A program made the translations under genes and the position numbers. Positions 12,440-20,348 of a DNA stretch of 64,000 bases are shown here, one piece after another; positions within the stretch are counted from its first letter, which is position 1; every line of letters begins with the position of its first letter. Origin of the DNA: Pseudomonadota bacterium (GTDB lineage Bacteria > Myxococcota > Myxococcia > Myxococcales > Myxococcaceae); NCBI GenBank assembly GCA_023426545.1, contig JAFAAN010000139.1, positions 1-64,000 of the forward strand, read 5' to 3'. The notes beneath the pieces are model-generated. The model did no database searches. It was not told the origin of the DNA and saw only the letters and a list, made by a program, of their open reading frames with translations.

Positions 12440-12631
12440 GAAACGGTCCTTTCCAGGGCCATGGGTGTCGCGGTTCTGCGGGAAGCTCCTGGCGGGGTCA
12501 AGCCAGTAAAAAACGCGAAAGATTTCCCGGAGAACCGAACATGCGAGCGGGCTTCCGATTCCCGCCTCCACGGGTTGGATTCCGAGGAAGAACGGTTCTT
12601 GGATCGCGCTCGACAAGGAACAACGTGACGC

Positions 12632-12669
12632 GGCGGAGAAAGTCGCAATCGCGACCGATTTTCTCCGCC
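12632..12669. repeat. Long hairpin in the 306-base gap between permease and peptidase genes
   Basis: GGCGGAGAAA-GTCGC (12632-12646) pairs with GCGAC-CGA-TTTTCTCCGCC (12651-12669) around an AATC loop: about 15 pairs with a three-base bulge. It lies 77-114 bases beyond the stop of the minus-strand permease gene and upstream of the peptidase gene, so it could end the first transcript or act as a leader hairpin for the second. There is no clear U tract. The rest of 12440-12745 shows no gene. Confidence 0.5.
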
Positions 12670-12745
12670 AACGCAGCGTGTCAATCCAGCGTATTCCGAG
12701 GTTGGGATTCGGCGTCCCGGACGTGGGACGAGCAGGGGACTCGCT

Positions 12746-15166
12746 TCAATCCTGCCGAAGGGCCTGGAGCGGGTCCATCCGCGTCGCCCGCCGGGCTGGC
12801 ACCCAGCAGGCAACCATGGCCACGGCGGCGAGCAGCGCCGCGACCGCGCCGAACGTCCACGGGTCTCCTGCGCTGACGCCGTGCCACTGGCTGGCGAGCA
12901 CCTGGGCCAGGACGAACGCCGCCACGAGACCCGCGCCAAGGCCCACCGCGGTCATCGCCGCCCCCTGACCCATGACGAGCCGGAACACATCCGCGGGCCG
13001 TGCGCCGACCGCCATGCGGACGCCCAGCTCCCGGGTCCTCTGCGAGACCCGGAGCGAGACGACGCCGTGGAGCCCGAACGCGGCGAGCACGACGGCGAGG
13101 CAGGCGAAGCCCGCAAGCAGCCCCAGGACGAGCCTCCGCATCGCCAGCGACTGGGAGATGACCTGCTCCATGGTGAGGGCCCGGTAGACGGGAACGGTGC
13201 CGTCCACGCGGCGGATGGCCTCCCGGATGGCGGGAACCAGCGTCTCCGGAGGCACCAGGGTGCGCGCCACCAGGACGAGCCCGTCGTCTCCCCAGGGCCT
13301 GCCATGCGGGACGTGGAACTCGGCGAGAGGCTCCTGCTCCAGGCCGGCCTGCCGCACATCGCCCACGACCCCGACGATGGTGTACGTCGCCGCGCCGATG
13401 CGCAGCCGCTGGCCCAGGGCGCCCCCCGCCGGGAAGTGCCTGCGCGCCAGGGTCTCATTGACGATGACCACGCCGGACTGCTCGGGCGCCGCATCCAGGG
13501 CCGTGAAATCGCGCCCCTGACGGAGCGGGATGCCCATGGCCGCGAAGTAGCCCGGGCTGGTGGCCCGGCGCTCCGCCCGCGGCTCGTCACCAGGCGCTGG
13601 CACAGGCTCGCCCTCGACCAGGTAGCGGGCGTTGTTCCAGGCGCGCTGGATGGGGAGCACCGAGGTCATGCCCGCGGAGGCGACGCCAGGAAGCGCACGA
13701 ACGGACTCCAGCACCGGCTCGAGCAGCCGCGCGGGGAGCTCCGCATCCAGGGCGCCATCCTTGAAGAACCGGTCATCGGGGATGGCCAGATGCAGCGTGA
13801 GGACCTGCTCGGGGGCAAGCCCGGAGGACGTGCCCAGCAAGCTCAGGAAGCCACGTCCGAGGAGCCCGGCGCCCACGAGCAGCACCACGGAGAGGGCCAC
13901 CTCGGCGGCCACCAGCGAGGCGCCGAGACGGCGGCCGAAGCCGGGAACCGTCCCGGAGGAACCCGCCGGGACGAGTCCGCCATGGGCGTCCATCCGGGAG
14001 ACCTGGAGCGCGGGAAGCACGCCGAAGACGAGCCCGCTGACCACGGACAACCCGAAGAGGAACAGGAAGGCCGTGCCGTCCAACGCGATGGCCTGACGTC
14101 GAGGCAGGCTCTCCGGGGCGAGCGCGAGCAAGGCGTCCAACCCCCAGTGCGCGAGGAGCGCGCCGGCCGCGCCGCCCAGGAGCCCCAGCAGGAGGCTCTC
14201 GATGAGGAGCTGCTGGATGACCCGGCCCCGGCCGGCGCCCAGGGCCATGCGGACGGCGAGCTCCTGCCGCCGGGTGCCCGCACGTGCCAGCAGCAGGTTC
14301 GCGACGTTGGTGCAGGCGATGAGGAGCACCAGGGCCACGGCGCCGAGCAGGAGCTGGAGCGGCGCCTCCCAGGTTCGCGTCTGACTTTCCGCGAGCGGCA
14401 GGACCCGAGCGCTCCGGTCCTGGTGGGCCTCGCCCTGGGCCGTCGCGGTGTTCGCGGCGACCTGTACGAGCTGGGACTCGGCGGATGCCAGCGACACACC
14501 CGGGGCGAGCCGGGCCCTCAGCGTGAGCACGGTGCCGCGGGTCCTCGAGGAGGCGTCCGGTGGAGCCACCAGCGGCAGCCAGACGTCGGTCTCCGGGTCG
14601 AACGAGGACGGCATCACGCCAATCACCGTGTGCGGCGTGCCGTCCAGGCTCACGGCACGTCCGAGCACCGCGGGGTCGGCGCCGAAGCGGGTGCGCCAGA
14701 CGGGCTCGCTGATGACGGCGACGGCCGCCTGACCGGGCTGATCTTCATCCGGCGAGAAGGTCCGGCCCAGGACCGGCGGAACGCCGTGAACGGCGAAGAA
14801 GTCGGCCGTGCCGCGGATGGCCTGGAGCCGTTCGGGGGAGTCCTCAATCCGGAGGGTGACGCCGCCGCCCATGAAGGCCGCCATGTGCGCGAAGGCCGGG
14901 CTGTGTTGCCGCCACGCCCAGAACGTGGGCCAGGACACCGGGCCGCCGTAGCCCTGGGGCCTGACCTCGACGAGGCTGACCAGCCGCTCGGGCTCGGCGA
15001 ATGGCAGCGGCCGGAAGAGGACGCCGTGGACGACGCTGAAGACGACGGCATTGGCGCCAATGCCAAGGGCCAGACACACCACGGCGGCCACGACGAAGCC
15101 GGGCGAGCGGCGGAATCCTCGAAGCGCGATGCGGATGTCCGTGGCGAGCGAGTCGATGAAGCGCAT
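12746..15166 (-). CDS. ABC transporter permease of the MacB/FtsX duplicated-orphan type
   Basis: An 806-residue inner-membrane protein. It starts MRFIDSLATDIRIALRGF, the characteristic opening of the duplicated orphan permeases, then has a first transmembrane segment (VVAAVVCLALGIGANAVVFSVV), a large MacB-type periplasmic core, three transmembrane helices around residues 280-420, a second periplasmic core, and a final helix set (VLGLLAGFACLAVVLAAFGLHGVV; LGAGLVAAFVLAQVLA) ending in WVPARRATRMDPLQALRQD. This is two FtsX modules in one chain. No ATPase gene is adjacent, as is usual for this orphan family, so the substrate and energy partner are unknown. The frame is open upstream to a GTG at 15283, but homology starts at the ATG at 15166. 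Confidence 0.87.
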   Translation of the reverse strand: MRFIDSLATDIRIALRGFRRSPGFVVAAVVCLALGIGANAVVFSVVHGVLFRPLPFAEPERLVSLVEVRPQGYGGPVSWPTFWAWRQHSPAFAHMAAFMGGGVTLRIEDSPERLQAIRGTADFFAVHGVPPVLGRTFSPDEDQPGQAAVAVISEPVWRTRFGADPAVLGRAVSLDGTPHTVIGVMPSSFDPETDVWLPLVAPPDASSRTRGTVLTLRARLAPGVSLASAESQLVQVAANTATAQGEAHQDRSARVLPLAESQTRTWEAPLQLLLGAVALVLLIACTNVANLLLARAGTRRQELAVRMALGAGRGRVIQQLLIESLLLGLLGGAAGALLAHWGLDALLALAPESLPRRQAIALDGTAFLFLFGLSVVSGLVFGVLPALQVSRMDAHGGLVPAGSSGTVPGFGRRLGASLVAAEVALSVVLLVGAGLLGRGFLSLLGTSSGLAPEQVLTLHLAIPDDRFFKDGALDAELPARLLEPVLESVRALPGVASAGMTSVLPIQRAWNNARYLVEGEPVPAPGDEPRAERRATSPGYFAAMGIPLRQGRDFTALDAAPEQSGVVIVNETLARRHFPAGGALGQRLRIGAATYTIVGVVGDVRQAGLEQEPLAEFHVPHGRPWGDDGLVLVARTLVPPETLVPAIREAIRRVDGTVPVYRALTMEQVISQSLAMRRLVLGLLAGFACLAVVLAAFGLHGVVSLRVSQRTRELGVRMAVGARPADVFRLVMGQGAAMTAVGLGAGLVAAFVLAQVLASQWHGVSAGDPWTFGAVAALLAAVAMVACWVPARRATRMDPLQALRQD

Positions 15167-15292
15167 GAGCGGCGGGTTCCAGGGAGCGGTGTCGATGTGC
15201 CTGGGAGAGGCGGGGAGCCAGCCGGAAAGTGTGCAATCAGCGGGCCGGGGACGGCCTGGAATCACCCTGGGTTTCGCGCCCACTTAGTTTAC

Positions 15293-15306
15293 ATAACGCA
15301 TGTTAT
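15293..15306. promoter_or_regulatory. Inverted repeat, possible operator of the permease gene
   Basis: ATAAC-GCAT-GTTAT is a short dyad in an AT-rich patch about 127 bases upstream of the permease start and 137 bases upstream of the divergent lipoprotein gene. Such dyads often bind TetR- or PadR-type repressors, but no regulator gene is adjacent. Confidence 0.35.
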
Positions 15307-15442
15307 CAGACGTCATGTCAGAGGGAGGGGTCGCGCCGTGGACGCTGCTCCGGGCCCTGAATGCCACCGGCCTGGGCCCTGGCTGGCCGGCTGGCACTCC
15401 GTCCTTTCCGGCATCGGCACAGGCGCATACCGTGGCCGCCGC

Positions 15443-16000
15443 ATGCGTCTTCTTCGATTCGGACTCGTCGCCGTCACGTGCTGTTGCGCTCTCGTACTCG
15501 CGGGCTGCCCGGACAAGTCCGGCACCGCTCCGCCGGATTCGGGCGTCGCCGAGGCGCCCCAGGTTCCCGCGGAGCCGCCGCCCCTGCGGTTCTCGCTCAG
15601 CTATGCGGGAGTCGCCGCCGTCGCCGCTGACGGGCTCACCGAGGTTTCACTGGCCCCGGATGAAGAGCCCGTCATCGAGCCCACGAACCAGTTGGAGCTC
15701 CGGACGAGCCAGCCGCTCAAGAACTACCGCGTCCGCCTCTTCGACGAGGCCGACCGGGCCATGGTCTCCGATGACGAGGTCGAGGAAACCGACGCCGGCC
15801 TCGTCTACCGCATCCACCTGCCACAGCCCCTCAAGTCGGGCTTCAAGTACGTCCTGGTCGTGGATGCCCAGACCGGCGCTGGCTTCACGGACGACCTGGG
15901 CCGTGACGTCAGCGAGCTCCGGCAGCGGCTCCAGATCGCTGGCGAAAAGGAAAAGCCAGCGCCGCCGCCCAAGCCGGCTTCGAAGAAGAAACGCCGCTAG
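15443..16000 (+). CDS. Putative lipoprotein with a single beta-rich domain
   Basis: A 185-residue protein starting MRLLRFGLVAVTCCCALVLAGC, a clear lipoprotein signal with lipobox LAGC. After a Pro/Ala-rich linker comes one domain (RFSLSYAGVAAVAADGLTEV; TNQLELRTSQPLKNYRVRLF; GFKYVLVVDAQTGAGFTDDLG) whose alternating pattern suggests an immunoglobulin-like beta-sandwich. The tail is extremely basic (KPASKKKRR). Function unknown. The frame is open far upstream, but only this segment has a signal peptide and sensible composition. It is convergent with the DUF3014 gene, with only 19 bases between the stops. Confidence 0.8.
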   Translation: MRLLRFGLVAVTCCCALVLAGCPDKSGTAPPDSGVAEAPQVPAEPPPLRFSLSYAGVAAVAADGLTEVSLAPDEEPVIEPTNQLELRTSQPLKNYRVRLFDEADRAMVSDDEVEETDAGLVYRIHLPQPLKSGFKYVLVVDAQTGAGFTDDLGRDVSELRQRLQIAGEKEKPAPPPKPASKKKRR

Positions 16001-16019
16001 CCCTGCTCGAACCGCGGGC

Positions 16020-16835
16020 TCACCGGTCCGCGACGGGCGGCAACCCCAGCGAGGTCTTCAGCTCCCGGAGCTTGGTCTGGATGAGCCGCATGTTCTTCGG
16101 CCCCATGCGCAGCAAGTGCTTCTGCGCCGGGCTCAGGCCCTCCAGCTCCGGCGCCGCATAGGCGTACAGCGCGCCTTCGGAAACGACCTCGACCGGGCCC
16201 TCCTGCACCGGCACCTTGAGCAGGTGCTGGATGGCCGCGCTCAACGCGCTGTTGAACGTCTGTCCTGGTGGCGCAATCTCCGCGTTGGCCTGGTCGATCA
16301 GCGGCTTGAGCTCGCGGTAGACGCTGGCCACGGACTGCGTATCGATGGACCCGATGACACGGGCCACCGTGTCGTACCGCCCATAGGTCGCCGGGTCGAT
16401 GACCGTGGTGCCATCCTCCTGCGACACCTGGAACGCCCCCGTGGGCGCCAGGAAGCCAAGCATCGTCCGGGGGCTCGAACCGTCCGCGATGGTGTTCACC
16501 GCCGCCGTGAAGCGGCGAATCAGGTCTTTCTCGCCCATCCACCGAGCGAGCTCGGGATCAGGCGAAAGCTGGCTCGCCAGGCTGCGGACCTCGGCGTCCT
16601 GGGCCGGCAGCGACACCTCGGGCACCGTCGTGGGCTCCACCGCAGCGGTCTCGTCCGTCACATCCGTGGGAACTGGTACCAACTCCGCGGGGCGTGACAC
16701 CTGCCGCTGGAGCCCGAAATATGACGCCACCAACGCAAGACCGGCCAGCCCGAGGACAACGGCCAACGTCTTGCCCTTCGAGCTCGGAGTGGCTTCAGGA
16801 ACCTCGGCCGGCGTCGGATTCGTCGGGTCGTTCAT
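16020..16835 (-). CDS. DUF3014 family membrane-anchored protein
   Basis: A 271-residue protein with one N-terminal transmembrane segment (KTLAVVLGLAGLALVASYFGL, about residues 22-42), a Pro/Val-rich linker, and a helical domain with the DUF3014 pattern (LASQLSPDPELARWMGEKDLIRRF, TVIDPATYGRYDTVARVIGSID, MGPKNMRLIQTKLRELKTSLG). The family is common in proteobacteria and lacks a defined function; topology suggests a periplasmic domain held to the inner membrane. The ATG at 16835 has a strong GGAGGA four bases upstream. It appears to be a single-gene unit. Confidence 0.85.
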   Translation of the reverse strand: MNDPTNPTPAEVPEATPSSKGKTLAVVLGLAGLALVASYFGLQRQVSRPAELVPVPTDVTDETAAVEPTTVPEVSLPAQDAEVRSLASQLSPDPELARWMGEKDLIRRFTAAVNTIADGSSPRTMLGFLAPTGAFQVSQEDGTTVIDPATYGRYDTVARVIGSIDTQSVASVYRELKPLIDQANAEIAPPGQTFNSALSAAIQHLLKVPVQEGPVEVVSEGALYAYAAPELEGLSPAQKHLLRMGPKNMRLIQTKLRELKTSLGLPPVADR

Positions 16836-16990
16836 TCATTCCTCCGTGGTGGACGCTACAAGCTACAAACGCCCCCTGAAGGCATTCCACCGCACCGCGA
16901 CTCTATGCGAGTTCAGGTGTTCACCGTCGGGTAGTCCCGGCCGCACGGCCGCTGCCGGGACGATGAACCAGACACAGTCACCCTGCCCGC

Positions 16991-17872
16991 TCAGGCGTCC
17001 TGCTCCATGGCCCGGACGCGAGCCAGCGTCTGCAGGTCCCGCTCGGTGGGGCCCAACTCGAGGATGATCCGGCTCACGTCATAAAGCACGTCACCACGCT
17101 CGAACACCGGCAGCCGGGGCACATCCTGGTTCAGCTCGTCGGCCCCGCGGTTGTACGCCACGTCCATGAGCGTCCGGAGCTGGAAGGCGTCATAGAGGTT
17201 GTACTCGACGAGGAACCGCAGGGCCTCCACGTCTCCCCGACGCTGGTAGGCGCGCCACAGCAGCACCGCGTCATAGCCGTTCACGCCCTTCATGTGCGGC
17301 GGGCGCTCTGCGCCAATCTGGCCTTCGATGTCCTTCAGGCCGCCGCCCATGCCCAGCCGCCGCGTCACGAATCGCAGGTCGATGTGCGCGTCCGGCACCG
17401 GGAAATGCCCGGGACCGAAGTACTCCCGCAGCACGGGCACGTCGAAGCACGAGCCATTGAACGTCACCCACAACCGCCGGGCGGCCATCGCCTCCGGCAG
17501 CGCGTCCATGTTCCGGCCCTGGATGAAGACATGGAGGCCCTTCGAGTCGAAGAGGCTCACCACCGTGGGCGCCTGGGCCTCCCGTCCGTCCGTCTCGATA
17601 TCGAAATAGACGGCGTCGTCCTGGAACTCGGGATACAGCCGCCAGTGCTCCCGGGACGGAAGCAGCTCCGCCAGCTTGCGCAGGTCCCGGCGGGCCAGCG
17701 CGTCCTTCGACTCGGCGATGCGCGCCCGGGCCACGTCGTCGGACTTCCGGTTGAGGGCCACGCCTTCGCCCGCCGCCGGAAAGTCATCCCAGGTCCGGAT
17801 GCCGCGGGACCACAGGTCCTTCTCCCGCCAGGGCCCCACACCCGGGATGTGCTGGAACGTCCGCTGAAGCAT
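16991..17872 (-). CDS. YprB-type ribonuclease-H-like 3'-5' exonuclease
   Basis: A 293-residue protein. The N terminus (TFQHIPGVGPWREKDLWSRGIRTWDDF) is a helix-hairpin-helix-like lead-in. It is followed by an RNase H-fold exonuclease with all three motifs: YFDIETDG (DxE), FNGSCFDVPVL, and YNLYDAFQL (YxxxD). This makes a DEDDy-type nuclease likely to degrade single-stranded nucleic acid; the precise substrate is unknown. The ATG at 17872 overlaps the TGA of the upstream mutT-like gene by one base (TGATG), so the two are translationally coupled. Pairing with a nucleotide-pool sanitising enzyme hints at DNA maintenance. Confidence 0.85.
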   Translation of the reverse strand: MLQRTFQHIPGVGPWREKDLWSRGIRTWDDFPAAGEGVALNRKSDDVARARIAESKDALARRDLRKLAELLPSREHWRLYPEFQDDAVYFDIETDGREAQAPTVVSLFDSKGLHVFIQGRNMDALPEAMAARRLWVTFNGSCFDVPVLREYFGPGHFPVPDAHIDLRFVTRRLGMGGGLKDIEGQIGAERPPHMKGVNGYDAVLLWRAYQRRGDVEALRFLVEYNLYDAFQLRTLMDVAYNRGADELNQDVPRLPVFERGDVLYDVSRIILELGPTERDLQTLARVRAMEQDA

Positions 17873-18300
17873 CAATCGAGCGCGCCCAGCCTTCCCGCCA
17901 CCAGGTCGTCCAGGAGCGGGATGTCCGCCTCGCAGAACGGCAGCGACTGCATCTGAGCCGGCGTCTGGAACGCCAGGGCATGGGCGCCGAGCGGCCGGGG
18001 TACCCCGGAGACGATCCGGGCCAGGTACAGCACCAGCTCTACCGTCAGGTCCGGATAGGCGTGCCGGCCCTCCCACAGCCGGCGGCCCACGGCGAGCTCC
18101 ACGTCCAGTTCCTCGCGGCACTCCCGGGCCAGCGCGGCCTCGTCCGCCTCCCCGGCCTCCACCTTCCCGCCTGGGAACTCCCACAGCAGGGCCCGGCTCC
18201 CACCGGGGAGCCGCTGCTGGACCAGGAACTCGCGCCCATCGTCCGGCCGCGGAATCAGCGCCGCGACCACGCGGACCGTCCTGCGCGCCGCGGCCGTCAC
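17872..18300 (-). CDS. mutT: Nudix hydrolase, MutT-like
   Basis: A 142-residue protein with a full Nudix box, GGKVEAGEADEAALARECREELDV (G-x5-E-x7-RE-x-x-EE, with Asp where Gly is commonest). VVAALIPRPDDGREFLVQQR and LLWEFPGG before it match MutT, which hydrolyses 8-oxo-dGTP to prevent A:T to C:G transversions. The start is GTG at 18300, which overlaps the stop of the BamB-like gene (GTGA, four bases), and the length fits MutT (about 130). Substrate specificity within the Nudix family is inferred from the box and size, so another oxidised nucleotide or dinucleotide is possible. Confidence 0.85.
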   Translation of the reverse strand: MTAAARRTVRVVAALIPRPDDGREFLVQQRLPGGSRALLWEFPGGKVEAGEADEAALARECREELDVELAVGRRLWEGRHAYPDLTVELVLYLARIVSGVPRPLGAHALAFQTPAQMQSLPFCEADIPLLDDLVAGRLGALD

Positions 18301-19460
18301 CCGCCGAGCCCGTTCAGGTCCAGCGAGTACAGGAAGCCGTTGTTCGACAGCACGAAGATCTGCCGGCCAGCAGCGAACGGCGGCGCGGTGATGCCACCGC
18401 CCGGGTTCCACGACAGGCGCGAGCGGCCCGTCTTGGGCTCCAGGAACAGCAGCGCATTGGAGGTCGGGACCAGCAGCATTCCCTTCGCGAACACCGGAGC
18501 GAAGGCCGCCCGTTCCCCCAGGGGGTGCGACCAGAGGAGCCGTCCTGTCTCCGCGAGGTAGGCATCCACCCGGCCGTCACCAGCGGCGAAGAGCACCTGG
18601 CCGCTGATCAGCAGCGACGTCATGCCCCCCACCGAGGTGTTCCACACCAGGTCTCCCGAGTCGGATTCCAGGGCGAAGATGCCGCTCTTGTACGACGTGA
18701 CGTAGAGCTGCCCGTTGGCATCCATCACCGGGCTGCTGTCGACGTCCAGGAACTCGGAGCCCGTGCCGGAGAGCGAGCGCTCCCAGGTGACGCCGCCGTC
18801 GTCGACGCTCAGCGCCACCACGAAGCCGTCGGAGAAGCCGACGTACGCGACGCCCTCGCGCACCAGCGGCCGCGAGGCCCCCCGGACCGTGAAGCCCGTG
18901 GGCGGGTCCCGGCGGTACTGCCAGGCCCACTGTCCGTCCGCGACCTTCACCGCGAAGAGCGTGTCGCTCTCCGAGGCCACCAGCACCAGGCCCTCGGCCA
19001 CCACGGGCACGGTCGCCAGGGCCTCGCCCGCGACGTACTTCCACTTCTCGTCTCCGGTGGCGGCGTCCAGCGCGTAAAGGACGCCATCTCCCCCCGGCAC
19101 GTAGACCACGCCGTCCACCACCCGGGGGCCCGCGTTGAAGCGGCTGGCCGTCTTGTACGCCCACTTCACCTTGCCGTCAGGCCCCACGCCACGGGCGTAC
19201 CCGTCGCGCGTGAGCGCGACGGCCGTCCGGCTCACCGGATCATAGGCCGGTGAGGCCGTCTCACGCGGCCCGTACTCCAGCGTCTCCGGGGGCGCCAGCG
19301 AGGCCCACCAGTTCACGGAGAAGTAGTCCAGCGGCGCCTGCGACGGAGGCCGGGGCAGCTCCGGGTTTCCGTAGTACTGCACGCCACTGCAGCCGCCCAG
19401 AAGCCCCGCCGCCATGGCGCCACCCAGCCAACGCATCCAGCTCACGAGCCGCATTGTCAT
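18297..19460 (-). CDS. bamB: PQQ-like beta-propeller lipoprotein, BamB-like
   Basis: A 387-residue protein with a lipoprotein signal (MRLVSWMRWLGGAMAAGLLGGC) and repeated beta-propeller blades (GVLYALDAATGDEKWKYV, DTLFAVKVADGQWAWQY, GIFALESDSGDLVWNTSV, GRVDAYLAETGRLLWSH), about seven in all. Size, lipidation and gene context (der and a YfgM-like gene immediately upstream, as in the E. coli yfgM-bamB-der cluster) support a BamB role as scaffold of the outer-membrane beta-barrel assembly machine. The propeller fold alone is not specific, so the symbol rests mainly on context. ATG at 19460 or 19454 could start it. It follows the YfgM-like gene after 11 bases and overlaps mutT by four. Confidence 0.75.
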   Translation of the reverse strand: MTMRLVSWMRWLGGAMAAGLLGGCSGVQYYGNPELPRPPSQAPLDYFSVNWWASLAPPETLEYGPRETASPAYDPVSRTAVALTRDGYARGVGPDGKVKWAYKTASRFNAGPRVVDGVVYVPGGDGVLYALDAATGDEKWKYVAGEALATVPVVAEGLVLVASESDTLFAVKVADGQWAWQYRRDPPTGFTVRGASRPLVREGVAYVGFSDGFVVALSVDDGGVTWERSLSGTGSEFLDVDSSPVMDANGQLYVTSYKSGIFALESDSGDLVWNTSVGGMTSLLISGQVLFAAGDGRVDAYLAETGRLLWSHPLGERAAFAPVFAKGMLLVPTSNALLFLEPKTGRSRLSWNPGGGITAPPFAAGRQIFVLSNNGFLYSLDLNGLGG

Positions 19461-19471
19461 GGCGTGTGTTT

Positions 19472-20275
19472 CTACTCCGCGCCCGGAACGGGTGCAGCCG
19501 CCGGGGCCTCCGGGGCAGTAACCTTCACACCTTCGGACGCCAGCACCGCCAGCCGCTCACCAGCCTGGCGCGCCGCCGCCGTGTTCGGGTGCGCGGTGGT
19601 CAGCTTCGACAGCAGCTGGGCCGCCTCCTCCTTCTTGCCCAGGAGGATGAGCATGCGGGCCTTGTGGTAGTCGCCCATGCCCACCAGGAACGTGCCGCCC
19701 GCGGCGTTCATCTGCTCGAAGGCATTGATGGCGTCCTCGTACTTGCCGTCCGCCTCGAGCGCGTAGCCCTGGCCCTCGAACGCGTCCGCGCGGAGCGGAT
19801 CGTTCTGGGGCGCGCCCTTGAGGAAGTCCCCGAACGAGGTCTGCGCCGCGCCGTAGTTGCCCAAGCGGAACTGCGCCTTGCCCTCGGCCAGGGCCGCCGT
19901 CACCGCGGACTTCGTGCCGCCGTGCTGCTGCCGGAACTCGCCCAGGGACTTCACCAGCGCCTCGTCGCGCTCCTTCATCGACTTGAAGGGCGGCTCGGTG
20001 TCGCCCGGCTGCGGGGGCTCCACGCCCTCCACGGGCCGGTCGAGGACCGTGAGCGCCTGCCCCAGGGCCTGGGAGGCCTTCTCCTCGCCGCGCTTGGACA
20101 TCTCGCTGGCGACGGCCACGCCTACGCCGCCCAGGATGAGCACGCCGGCAGCGAGGCCGATGAGCTTCTGGCGCTGGGCAAGCCAGTCACTCGCCTCGGT
20201 GCCCGCCTTCTGGAAGGTGTCCGGCTGCCTGAGCTCTCTCTGGCGAATCTTCTCGGTCTTGGTGGTTCCGGCCAC
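19472..20275 (-). CDS. YfgM-like membrane-anchored tetratricopeptide protein
   Basis: A 267-residue protein: a cytoplasmic N terminus (TEKIRQRELRQPDTFQKAGTEASDWLAQR), one transmembrane helix (KLIGLAAGVLILGGVGVAVASEM, about residues 40-62), then TPR-like helical repeats (ALAEGKAQFRLGNYGAAQTSFGDFLKGAP; AFEGQGYALEADGKYEDAINAFEQM; YHKARMLILLGKKEEAAQLLSKL) and an Ala/Pro-rich tail. This matches YfgM, which works with periplasmic chaperones at the Sec translocon. The start is GTG at 20275 with GAGG about nine bases upstream; an upstream extension to 20320 is not conserved in style. It sits between der and bamB, the same trio as in gamma-proteobacteria. Confidence 0.78.
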   Translation of the reverse strand: MAGTTKTEKIRQRELRQPDTFQKAGTEASDWLAQRQKLIGLAAGVLILGGVGVAVASEMSKRGEEKASQALGQALTVLDRPVEGVEPPQPGDTEPPFKSMKERDEALVKSLGEFRQQHGGTKSAVTAALAEGKAQFRLGNYGAAQTSFGDFLKGAPQNDPLRADAFEGQGYALEADGKYEDAINAFEQMNAAGGTFLVGMGDYHKARMLILLGKKEEAAQLLSKLTTAHPNTAAARQAGERLAVLASEGVKVTAPEAPAAAPVPGAE

Positions 20276-20348
20276 GTCTGGAAACCTCTGTATTTTTGAG
20301 CGGCGCACTGTACGGAGCACGCGCCGCGAGTGTCAACGCACTGACGCC

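Noticed and set aside
10460..12628. A 722-codon plus-strand open frame opposite the S46 peptidase.
   Set aside because: The minus frame carries the signal peptide and catalytic motifs; the plus frame is a leucine/arginine-rich shadow.
12881..15442. Upstream extension of the plus-strand lipoprotein frame as a 1039-codon gene.
   Set aside because: Only the last 185 codons begin with a signal peptide; the rest is antisense to the ABC permease gene.
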